This document shows, in pieces, positions 53,166 through 61,168 of a stretch of 64,000 nt of DNA. Made by a program: the position numbers and the translations under genes. The stretch is from Erythrobacter sp. KY5 (lineage in GTDB: Bacteria; Pseudomonadota; Alphaproteobacteria; Sphingomonadales; Sphingomonadaceae). Below the pieces are notes generated by a model that ran no database searches, had not been told where the DNA came from, and saw only the letters and a program-made list of their open reading frames with translations. The DNA lies in the NCBI RefSeq assembly GCF_003264115.1, contig NZ_CP021912.1:1719001-1783000 (forward strand), in the 5' to 3' direction. How positions within the stretch are numbered: position 1 is the stretch's first letter; each line of letters begins with the position of its first letter.

Positions 53166-53464
53166 ATCACGAATGACTCGCCGCCGTATTTTTAGCGGAC
53201 TCCCTTTGGCCTTTCCGACTCCATGAGGTGGCGGGGCCAGCGTGGAGCTTTTCAATCGAGCGCAGCGCTGGCCCTGCCTGAGCGCGAGATATAGGGCTGG
53301 CACCCGGACCCATCGCTATGCGATGGGCTTCCAGCCTTCCTGCCCCTCAATAGTCGGATGACAAATCTTGAGACGATGGCGAATGAACATCTCTGGCATC
53401 GATCCGATTGAAGTCGCCAATCAACTCTCTGGACCACCCTCACCGGCCTGAATTTCGCTAAATG
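53166..53464. other. Non-coding structured insertion
   Basis: No credible gene. Two strong hairpins follow one another. GGGCCAGCG (53234-53242) pairs with CGCTGGCCC (53266-53274). A second, two-part hairpin has GGCTGG/CCAGCC (53295-53300, 53331-53336) outside and CCCATCGC/GCGATGGG (53309-53316, 53320-53327) inside with a TAT loop. TGGACCACCCT at 53430-53440 also occurs near the IS3 right end (51892-51902). This may be the end of an insertion element or a small non-autonomous element. Confidence 0.5.
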
Positions 53465-56400
53465 CTAATTGGCGTCAATCGACCGAAGTATGGTCTGAAA
53501 ATCAGCGCCTAACTGATCCTGGCGACCGGGTACCTGTTCGGCATAGGCGCGATGGGTGAGTACGCGGGAGCGGATCGAAGGTGATCGATGGGCGAACGCG
53601 ACCTTTTCCGGCGAATCGAGACCCTTGCGAATAGCAATCGCAAGGATTTCCAGAACCGCGGGATTAGCTGAAACCTTGCCAGCCTCTTCAATTGCATGTT
53701 GGACGAGCGCGGTGAGCGCGCCCGCAATCATGTAGAACCTCCGATTCATCAGTCGTAGCACGAAGTCCCGGGACCGTTTGCAGGTCTTGATCCGGGCGGG
53801 GACTACGCCAAGTGCAGCCTCAATGGTGGCGAACGGAGCACCACTCAGCCAAGCTCGCAGAGCCAGCTTCAACAATCCTATCTCAGCGTCGGTGCTATCT
53901 CCTCCGGTCTTCCGACCGCGCGTCACCGCCTTGACCGTCTCGACATCGCGGCCGAAGAGCAACGCGTAGCTATGCCGGTCGGCGATCATGAAATCGACTA
54001 GCCAATCGCACCAATCGATGATCGATGTCGGCAGATCATCAATCTCTGCCGTAATGTGTGTGGTCAGCGCCGCCAAAGGTTCGAGCTGCATGCCGCTGAA
54101 TGCGGCGACCTTCACCGTCACAACCTCGGCTGCCTGGGCATCGGCGTCCAGCGCTCCCCTTAGCGAAGCGATCTTCGCATCAAAAGCCGCCTCATTACCC
54201 GCCCTCCGTGCCTGAAAAGCTGCAAACGAACGGCTCATCATTTGGATCGGGCGATCGACATCCTGCTCCTCGCCGTCGCCAGCGCGCAACCGGCTCAAAA
54301 AGTAGCGTACATCTGGGGAATTAACGTCGCCGAGCTGGATGCGGTCGAGCAAGGACGTCAGAGGGTCGTCGATCGTGACGCATTGGTCGTTTGTAGGCAG
54401 CACCTTTCCGAGCATATCGAACGCCGCGCCGGTCGGAACCCAATTCGCGTCAAAGGCGACCGGCGGCTCTGGAATCAGCAGGACTGTCCCGTTGGCGAGG
54501 TGGCCCGCGCGGCCAGCGCGACCGGCAGCATTCAGAATCTCGTGGCCTTTGAGTGGCTCGCGCCCATCTTCGTCATGGCGCATTGTCCCTGCCAGGATGG
54601 CGACCTCCGCCGGCAAGTTCATACCTTGGGCGAGCGTAGGCGTCGCAACGATAATGCTTGCGCCGTCGCGCCGCCGAAAAAGCGACTCAGCCATACGTCG
54701 CTCGATAGCAATCATGTCGCCATTGTGGGGTAGCGCGGGCGCGGTGGGATCCAGCAGCGAGTGCTGCGGCCCGCCAAGCTCGGCGATGATTTCGGTCCAG
54801 AGATTGTTCTCAAATTCTGTAAGTGCGCCGACAGGTTGGAGGCCAGCTCTGATTCGTCGCGCGGTGCTGGGAGCGTGATCGGCCTGATTGACAAACATGA
54901 TTGTCTTCAATCCTGCGCGAGCGGCACTAGCGGCGAAGGAACCACCGACTTCGTTGGAGTTTGGGGTTGCTCCGCCGACGCCGTAGTTCAACCGCACGTT
55001 GCCGTCAGAAAGTCGAACAATGCGGCGGTCGGCAGGTGCCTGGCGCGCCCAAGCGTTGTGCAGCCCGAAGAGGGCGAATGGCACCAACTCAAGCGGTGGC
55101 TTGTTGGCAGGCTGTCCGTTGCGCTTGGCGAAATTTGCAGCTCGGACGACCTGATTCGCCCAGGTCAGCTGGTTTTCCGAATAGGTAACGACGCCGCGAG
55201 CCTGTCGGCTCGGCTTCCACGGGTCGAGAAAGCTGATGCAAGGACGGCCGGTGAGCTGCCCGAGCCATTCCGCGACATCAGGGGCGTTTTGTAGCATCGC
55301 TGACAGCAGCAAATAGTCGGCATCGGGCGCTCGCCGGAGGGCATGTAGGAGACAAAGCATGGCGTCGACGCTCCGCGCGCCTCCGCCGGTCGGGCTTAGG
55401 AGGTGGCATTCATCAAAGACGATTAGGCCTAGTTCAGCGACGTCCGCATCGGCAAAGCTAAGAACTGCGAGTAGACGCTCCGGCGTCATCACCTCGATCG
55501 CGCCAAGTTCAGGACCAGAGATAAACGCGACAAGATCTCCATCGGCTGAGATCTCGTAATTGGCGAGGCTCATAGGGAAGCTTTCGGCAAGGTCGTCGCG
55601 TAGCTGATCGACGAGTGCCAACGTGGGAACAAGGAAGATAACCTTCCGGCCGGCACTTAGCGTCGCAGCAATTTTCAATTCGGATAGGGTCGTCTTCCCA
55701 GCCCCGGTGGGCAGAACCAGAACACCGGAGGTGCCGGCGTCGAGAAATCCAGTCGCAATGGCTTGGCGATGATTGGGCCAAAGCGTAGGCTTTGTCAGAG
55801 CGCGGTGGCGCAGCCAGCGCCGCCAAGCCGGTTCGGCCGCACCGACCGGCGCCGGTAGATTGGCTATGCCGGCTCCCTCTAGGCCATCGGCAACATGCCG
55901 GAGCAATCGTGCAAGGTGACGTGGGCCGGCATATGCTGAGACGAGACGGGCACCGGGCCCAGGCGCCTCGACATTGGCGACGGCCAATTGCGTGACGCGA
56001 TCGAACAAGGCCTGTGGGGTGTCCAGGAGTGGATATGCCAGAACGGGCGGCACTTGGGCGAGAAGGCGTGCGACCAGATGGACGAGGCCGGCCCAGCAGA
56101 GACCATAGAGACCCTGTGTCGCCTGTTCAGTGAGGCCTTCGCCCGGGGAAGGCTGCAGGCGCGCCAAGCGTTCCGCGCGTTCGAGGATCGCAGTGAACCT
56201 CTCTTGCGCCAAATCCTGAATGCTCTCGAGCAGGGCCCCACGGTGAATGTCTTCGAGGCGGTCGCCAGTGAGCCCGCGCGTCGCCTCACGCGCATCAGGG
56301 CTTTGCTCGGCGATCAAGAACAGCAGCGGCGCGGCAATCCGCGGGTGGATTGCCGCCGCACTGAGGAACGTGGTGCGGTCAGGTGTCGCGGGCATTACGC

Positions 56401-56680
56401 GTCCGAGAATCTGATAGGCCGTGCCGGCGACAAAAGCTGCGGCCCGGCGCGCTTCGCCGTCGACGGTGTCATCGACTTGTGCTTCGTAGACTGCGGCAAT
56501 ACGCGAGAGACGTTCGATCTGGGCAACATAATCGGGCGCGTCGGCAAGTTGCGCCGCACGAAGGCGTAGGCCAGCAAGCTCAGCGTAAATACTGGTGAGT
56601 TCTTGGGGCAAGATTTGCGGGTCGATACCGCGCAAAGGCGGTGCCGATCGGATGAGCGCCGCAGTTTCAGCGTCGAACAT
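53465..56680 (-). CDS. Ski2-like DEAD/DEAH helicase, HamB-like (Hachiman-type defence)
   Basis: A 1071-residue helicase from ATG 56680, overlapping the nuclease gene by 14 bases. After an N-terminal helical region of about 310 residues come Walker A LPTGAGKTTLSE (near 322), VPTLALVDQLRDDL, VFDECHLLSPTGGG (near 423), LLSAMLQNAPDVAEWL, then IIVATPTLAQGMNLPAEVAI and the motif VI-like NAAGRAGRAGH (near 720). A C-terminal region of about 300 residues follows. This layout, with a PD-(D/E)xK protein directly upstream, resembles HamB of Hachiman anti-phage systems. Other nuclease-helicase defence pairs remain possible. Confidence 0.78.
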   Translation of the reverse strand: MFDAETAALIRSAPPLRGIDPQILPQELTSIYAELAGLRLRAAQLADAPDYVAQIERLSRIAAVYEAQVDDTVDGEARRAAAFVAGTAYQILGRVMPATPDRTTFLSAAAIHPRIAAPLLFLIAEQSPDAREATRGLTGDRLEDIHRGALLESIQDLAQERFTAILERAERLARLQPSPGEGLTEQATQGLYGLCWAGLVHLVARLLAQVPPVLAYPLLDTPQALFDRVTQLAVANVEAPGPGARLVSAYAGPRHLARLLRHVADGLEGAGIANLPAPVGAAEPAWRRWLRHRALTKPTLWPNHRQAIATGFLDAGTSGVLVLPTGAGKTTLSELKIAATLSAGRKVIFLVPTLALVDQLRDDLAESFPMSLANYEISADGDLVAFISGPELGAIEVMTPERLLAVLSFADADVAELGLIVFDECHLLSPTGGGARSVDAMLCLLHALRRAPDADYLLLSAMLQNAPDVAEWLGQLTGRPCISFLDPWKPSRQARGVVTYSENQLTWANQVVRAANFAKRNGQPANKPPLELVPFALFGLHNAWARQAPADRRIVRLSDGNVRLNYGVGGATPNSNEVGGSFAASAARAGLKTIMFVNQADHAPSTARRIRAGLQPVGALTEFENNLWTEIIAELGGPQHSLLDPTAPALPHNGDMIAIERRMAESLFRRRDGASIIVATPTLAQGMNLPAEVAILAGTMRHDEDGREPLKGHEILNAAGRAGRAGHLANGTVLLIPEPPVAFDANWVPTGAAFDMLGKVLPTNDQCVTIDDPLTSLLDRIQLGDVNSPDVRYFLSRLRAGDGEEQDVDRPIQMMSRSFAAFQARRAGNEAAFDAKIASLRGALDADAQAAEVVTVKVAAFSGMQLEPLAALTTHITAEIDDLPTSIIDWCDWLVDFMIADRHSYALLFGRDVETVKAVTRGRKTGGDSTDAEIGLLKLALRAWLSGAPFATIEAALGVVPARIKTCKRSRDFVLRLMNRRFYMIAGALTALVQHAIEEAGKVSANPAVLEILAIAIRKGLDSPEKVAFAHRSPSIRSRVLTHRAYAEQVPGRQDQLGADFQTILRSIDAN

Positions 56681-57467
56681 CGAACGCCTCGATTCTTGCC
56701 CAAACCCGTGCAGAGAAATCTGCGAACCATGCGCGGACGCCGTCGAGCGGCATAATATTGCCGCCACGCGTCGCGACATCGCCGGCAATCGCGTCATAGC
56801 CCGAAGAAAGAGCAAGGCGCTGCTCGGCAGTGAAGCCTCTTGGCGCAACGGTTAACGAAGCCTGGAAGGCGAGCGGTCGCGTCCGGATCAGCTCATCATA
56901 GGCTGCGTTGCGTTCTTGGGGTGTGAAGCCAAGGCCAATCGAGAGTGTGATCGCTGCCTGCGCAAGTTGGTTGTCGCGCTCTCCCGAAACATATTCTCGA
57001 AAAGCCGCGAGGACGTCCTGCGAGAACAGCTGCCGCCAATTGGTCGTGCATTTGTACTCATAGACGGTTGCTCGTGTAAGCGTGCGGGTCTCCGGATCGA
57101 TCGTCACCTTGATGCAGTCGGTTCCTTGGTTGGTCGCCTTCAAGTGCGGATCAGAAATTGCGTCGTCAACGGTCGCGGTCAAGCGGGCAGCGACCCAGCT
57201 AATGATTTCGAACAAGAGGCCGTCCCGATGCCAAATCTTTGGATCGGTTTGGGGATGCAGTTCCAGGCGAAGCTTTTCCTTTAAAGCCGCGCTAACGATC
57301 GGGGGTGTGCCTGCCGGATGGACACCGTCGAGAATCATCGCGGCGTGAAGTGCGCGGCCGATGAGGATTTGCGCGCAAACCTCAGCCAGCGCGTCGGGAT
57401 CGGCGACCGTCCAGACCGACCCTAGGCATTGCGGCAATATGGCTGTTGGTTCGACGACAAGGGTCAC
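56667..57467 (-). CDS. PD-(D/E)xK nuclease-like protein, HamA-like (DUF1837 type)
   Basis: A 266-residue protein. The segment ATNQGTDCIKVTID followed by ATVYEYKCTTNWRQLF gives the Asp117...Glu137-x-Lys139 pattern of PD-(D/E)xK nucleases. HamA of Hachiman (DUF1837) has a similar size and places its E-x-K in the same region. The gene overlaps both neighbours: its ATG overlaps the SEC-C gene's stop by four bases, and its end overlaps the helicase start by 14. The nuclease is thought to be held by the helicase and released on phage infection in Hachiman; the same mechanism here is inference. Confidence 0.65.
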   Translation of the reverse strand: MTLVVEPTAILPQCLGSVWTVADPDALAEVCAQILIGRALHAAMILDGVHPAGTPPIVSAALKEKLRLELHPQTDPKIWHRDGLLFEIISWVAARLTATVDDAISDPHLKATNQGTDCIKVTIDPETRTLTRATVYEYKCTTNWRQLFSQDVLAAFREYVSGERDNQLAQAAITLSIGLGFTPQERNAAYDELIRTRPLAFQASLTVAPRGFTAEQRLALSSGYDAIAGDVATRGGNIMPLDGVRAWFADFSARVWARIEAFDVRR

Positions 57468-58897
57468 TGGCTGCCCTCTTCGTCGGTAGGCCGTTTCCCG
57501 CGGCGGGAGGCGATCGCGTCATCGACCATGTTATTCAGGTTGAGGCCGATCCCGGCGATGTTCGGCTGAACCATGAACCAGCGCGACATCGAGCTGATCC
57601 AGTCGAGAAGGCGGCTTGATTTTGGTACTGGCGTACCGGCCGAAATCGCGGACCGTGCTCGTTCAATTGCGAGTTGATACCTGACGTTCTCGTGAGCGAA
57701 ATATTGCCGAACTGGAGAGATCGCCTTGAGCTTGGCGGCGGCACCGTCGAGCCTTGCTCCGTCGCGCAGGGCGATAGCGATGGCCGCATAAGCGATAGCG
57801 TAGTCTGCGCGTTCCGGCACCTCCAGAGTCTCGAAATCGACGGATTCGATGATCTCGAGCGCATCTTTCGCGCGGCGCTGCATCAGCCGACAGCTCGCCT
57901 CGAAGATGCGGCATGCAGGGTTGCCGTCTAAATCATATCCTGCGGAATAGGCAGCAGCTCCCTCTTCCCATTGCCCGGCTAAGCGGAGAACGTCACCTAG
58001 GCAGCGGTTGACGTGACCGAGGCCGGCGGGCGTCCAGTAATCTGTCTGCTCAACGAGTGCACGCAGCCGTTCGGACGCATCGTCGAAATAAGCTCGATGG
58101 TGCTTCGCGATGCCGGCCACTTCTAGCAGCTTGCAGAACCACAATTGCGTGTCAGGCCCGAACGGTCGTTCTTCTTCGGATTCCCGCGCGGCGTTGAGCG
58201 CTTCGTCGCAAACCGCAATCGCGCCAGCGGTGTCGCCTGCCAACGTCAATTCCACACCCTTCGCCGCCGCGTATTGGATGCGGTCTGTTCGCGATGTCGT
58301 GAGCTCGAGGACACGATCATAGAGGCGCAGCTTTTCGACGAGCGGGATCGTATCCCCATTAATGTCGATGTGGAGCTGGAGGACATCGAGGTCTGCTTCC
58401 TGCGCCGTGATCAGCCCCAGCTTGACCAATTCTCGCTTAGCCCCCGCGACGTCGTCGAGAAGGTGGGCCACTATCGCCTGGTGGTAAGTCAGCTTCCGCT
58501 GCCAGCGTGGATCGTCGATGTTGACGCGCAATCGTTCGAACACCTGAGGCAACTCTGCCAACCGACCGAGGCGCCCGTATATACCAGTGAGCTGCTCGAC
58601 GGATTCGTGGAGCGCTTCAATGTCGATGCTGAGGATTGCAATTTCCTCTGGCGGCAGCCGTTGCATCAATGGCACCGTATTGGTGCGGTGGTAGATCGTA
58701 TATTGAGTTATGTCCGCGCGGATGGCGCGAAGTACCTTAGGCCGTTGCCTTTTACGCGCAGGTTCGCGCCACGCTTCGCCCATGGCAAATCCGGGCAAAT
58801 GGTCGCAGCAGCACTGGCGGAATTGCTTTCCCGATCCGCATAGGCAAGTGTCCGTGCGGCGAGGGCAAGCCAATTTCCGAGACGTTGCAGAGTTCAT
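57464..58897 (-). CDS. SEC-C zinc-motif protein with TPR-like repeats
   Basis: A protein of about 477 residues from ATG 58897; an in-frame TTG at 58957 would add 20 residues and no good ribosome site is visible for either. The N-terminus carries the SEC-C zinc motif CLCGSGKQFRQCCCDH (Cys18, 20, 29, 30). The rest is helical with repeat-like segments (LGHVNRCLGDVLRLAGQWEEGAAAYSAGYD in pieces; EVPERADYAIAYAAIAIALRDG) resembling tetratricopeptide repeats. It is the first gene of the operon with the nuclease and helicase. Known Hachiman systems are described as two genes, so this may be a sensor or adaptor. The function is unknown. Confidence 0.72.
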   Translation of the reverse strand: MNSATSRKLACPRRTDTCLCGSGKQFRQCCCDHLPGFAMGEAWREPARKRQRPKVLRAIRADITQYTIYHRTNTVPLMQRLPPEEIAILSIDIEALHESVEQLTGIYGRLGRLAELPQVFERLRVNIDDPRWQRKLTYHQAIVAHLLDDVAGAKRELVKLGLITAQEADLDVLQLHIDINGDTIPLVEKLRLYDRVLELTTSRTDRIQYAAAKGVELTLAGDTAGAIAVCDEALNAARESEEERPFGPDTQLWFCKLLEVAGIAKHHRAYFDDASERLRALVEQTDYWTPAGLGHVNRCLGDVLRLAGQWEEGAAAYSAGYDLDGNPACRIFEASCRLMQRRAKDALEIIESVDFETLEVPERADYAIAYAAIAIALRDGARLDGAAAKLKAISPVRQYFAHENVRYQLAIERARSAISAGTPVPKSSRLLDWISSMSRWFMVQPNIAGIGLNLNNMVDDAIASRRGKRPTDEEGSQ

Positions 58898-59219
58898 CTT
58901 GTCGTCGCCGTCTGTTGCACAGATTTCGAATGCATCATCGGCGCGACGTCCTGCCAAAAATCGGATAAAAATTTGTTCGTCGAAGGCTTATCAGACGCAC
59001 ACTGACCATGAAAGATTTGTTAGTTGTTTCTACGGCTTAATATTTTCAGCTCGAGAACCCATTTGAGAGGCCACTTCTCTTGAAGAGGACCTGCAAACAA
59101 CCCGCTATCTCACTTCATGGCAATATTCTCACTACTCCGGGCTACGCTTAATGGAATGGTTGCGATAATCGAGGTGTCTGTGATCGCACACCGTTCTTTG
59201 TATTTTTTGAGGAATCAGA
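58898..59219. other. Intergenic divergent region of the defence genes
   Basis: These 322 bases separate the start of the SEC-C operon (minus strand) from the 59220 gene (plus strand). They are AT-richer than the surroundings and must hold both promoters. TTGAGGAATCAG before 59220 provides a ribosome site for that gene. No operator palindrome or RNA gene was recognised. Confidence 0.4.
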
Positions 59220-60506
59220 ATGACCGGCTTTTCGATCGACCTAGCCGCAGACCGCATTGTTGATCCGCGCACTCGGACGTACTTCTCTGAGGTGTCGCGG
59301 TCCTTTTCGAACGAATGTTATCGCAGCTGTTTGGTGATGCTTTGGACAGTTGTCGTCTGCGATCTCATCTATAAGCTTCAGACTCTCCGTGATCTCTATG
59401 GCGACGCTTCGGCAGGCAAGCTTCTCAAAGATGTAGAAGCCAAGCGGCAGGCCAATCCAACCAGCCCAGACTGGGAAATATATCTGCTAGACGAGGTCGC
59501 GAAGCGAACCAAGATGCTTGAAATATCTGAGCACGCCCAGCTGCAGCATCTTCAAAAGCTCCGACATTTGTCGGCGCACCCCGTGCTTTCTGGAGCTCAT
59601 TTATTGTTCCGGCCGAATAAGGAAGACGCGCGTGCTCAAATCCGACTGGCGCTCGAAGGGCTCCTACTTAAGCCTGCGCTTTTTTCGAAGCGCATTGTCG
59701 GGACGCTGGTTGAAGACATCGCAGTAAACAAGGCGGTACTAATTTCGCGTGAGAAGCTCAAAGCATACCTCGAGGCTCGATATCTGCCGAATATGCCTCA
59801 AGCAATCGAGCAAGAGCTATTTCGTGCACTTTGGAAGTTTTGCTTCAAACTTAACAACACAGAGACTCAAGCTAATCGCCAGATCAATCTCGATGCGTTG
59901 GCGATACTCTATGGCCGCAATCCCGCTTCGATACGGACCATGATCGATGGAGAACGACCCGCGTTTAGCAATGTCGGGCCCGATGCGGAGCCGCTCGACG
60001 CGCTAATCGAATTTCTGGCGGACCATCCCGAACTCTATGCATCGCTGGACCCTGCGGCCCACGTCCTCATTGACGGGCGATTGGCAGCAGACGTCAACAA
60101 TTTTGCTAAAGCGCGCTTCAAGACTGCAGATATGTCGAGCCACCTCAGCGCTCTCAACGCTCTTGATACGAAGATTTTGGCTAAGCTCGATGAGGCAACT
60201 TGGCTGGCACTGCTCAAAACTGCGGAAGCCGAGAACGAGATCGAGGACGCCCTTCGTATTGCGGTGAAGATCTATGGCGGAAGCGGAAGCTTTGATGCTG
60301 CAGATCGGCGCTTCACCAGCTATATTGAGCCTTCCCTTGCCAAATTCACCAAGCCGACGATGGTCGAGTTGCTCGAACAAATAGAGGGTAACTCGCAGAC
60401 CTATAGTCGCGGTCGCGCAGCCTTCGATCATCCGCAAATCCGGGATGCTGCCGAAGCGCTCAAGATAGACACGACTACCTACAAGTCGTTCACAAAGTCT
60501 CTGTGA
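59220..60506 (+). CDS. Hypothetical protein with a possible HEPN RNase motif
   Basis: A 428-residue protein of no family I recognise. The N-terminal 130 residues are helical (SFSNECYRSCLVMLWTVVVC) and contain KLRHLSAHP, an R-x4-H pattern (Arg115, His120) with a polar residue after the Arg, as in HEPN ribonucleases and the related DUF4145-type domains. The C-terminal 300 residues are helical without clear motifs. GC content is lower than in the neighbouring genes. It stands alone between a Hachiman-like system and a restriction-modification system, so a defence or toxin role is plausible but unproven. Confidence 0.7.
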   Translation: MTGFSIDLAADRIVDPRTRTYFSEVSRSFSNECYRSCLVMLWTVVVCDLIYKLQTLRDLYGDASAGKLLKDVEAKRQANPTSPDWEIYLLDEVAKRTKMLEISEHAQLQHLQKLRHLSAHPVLSGAHLLFRPNKEDARAQIRLALEGLLLKPALFSKRIVGTLVEDIAVNKAVLISREKLKAYLEARYLPNMPQAIEQELFRALWKFCFKLNNTETQANRQINLDALAILYGRNPASIRTMIDGERPAFSNVGPDAEPLDALIEFLADHPELYASLDPAAHVLIDGRLAADVNNFAKARFKTADMSSHLSALNALDTKILAKLDEATWLALLKTAEAENEIEDALRIAVKIYGGSGSFDAADRRFTSYIEPSLAKFTKPTMVELLEQIEGNSQTYSRGRAAFDHPQIRDAAEALKIDTTTYKSFTKSL

Positions 60507-60744
60507 CGATTGTTATGCCTCACGTCCGGCGCAGACAGTCGGTACATTCTGATTGCCATTGGTGCCGCCGATAGTGGTACGATGGTGCGCGTGACCCGGA
60601 CGGTTGCTTGTTGGCAGCTTTAACGGACCTTAGCTCTCGTGCTTGACGGCACGTATCTCCAATAACCGACGTTGTGGTGTCACGCCGTCATGTCGACCGC
60701 CGTATCGGCCCGCTCAGCGGAAGCCAAACGGGCCAATGGCGGTC

Positions 60745-61032
60745 TCATTCAATTTCGTCCGGCCAGACGTCACCGTTTTCTTCGATCCACCGCTTGAGCC
60801 GCCTGGATTCCGCCGCGAAGGTGTCCCGTTCTTCATCGGAAAGCAACTCGGTCGGCACATTCACCTGCAGCTGCCGATGCCATTCGGGCACTGCCTCTAT
60901 CCGAACAAGCATCACCTCGACCTTGCCGCGGTCGTAAATCTCAAATGTGCGGGTCTTGGCCAGTTCGGCGAATTTGGCGAAATCCTGAGCGACTCCGTCG
61001 ATTGAAACGCGGAAACATGCATGACTTTTCAT
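60745..61032 (-). CDS. Hypothetical 95-residue protein
   Basis: A small acidic, soluble protein (MKSHACFRVSIDGVAQDFAK at the start, ending in ENGDVWPDEIE). The composition and codon use look coding, and the frame is open without a competing gene. AAAGG lies about 11 bases upstream of the ATG. It lies after the helicase subunit gene of the restriction system, in the same direction, with 136 bases in between. No function can be assigned; a phage-system accessory is possible. Confidence 0.6.
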   Translation of the reverse strand: MKSHACFRVSIDGVAQDFAKFAELAKTRTFEIYDRGKVEVMLVRIEAVPEWHRQLQVNVPTELLSDEERDTFAAESRRLKRWIEENGDVWPDEIE

Positions 61033-61037
61033 GAGAT

Positions 61038-61113
61038 AGAACCTTTCGTTTTAGCACACGTATCCTGTCGATCGCGGAGCCTGGGCGATGCGACCGAGCA
61101 GGTGAAAGGTTCT
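61038..61113. repeat. Inverted repeat between the helicase gene and the 95-residue gene
   Basis: AGAACCTTTC (61038-61047) and GAAAGGTTCT (61104-61113) are perfect 10-base inverted arms 56 bases apart, in the leader of the 95-residue gene. The first arm includes its likely ribosome site, so pairing could hide it. Confidence 0.4.
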
Positions 61114-61168
61114 GGCTGATTGTTAGCAGCTGGTTTGCGCAGGTAAAGAGGCGCGAGGTGTCGGTGGT

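Noticed and set aside
13343..53226. Idea that the MarR C-terminal fragment (13343) and N-terminal fragment (52939) are two halves of one gene
   Set aside because: They are 39 kb apart, on opposite strands, and the recognition helix is missing from both, so they do not add up to one protein.
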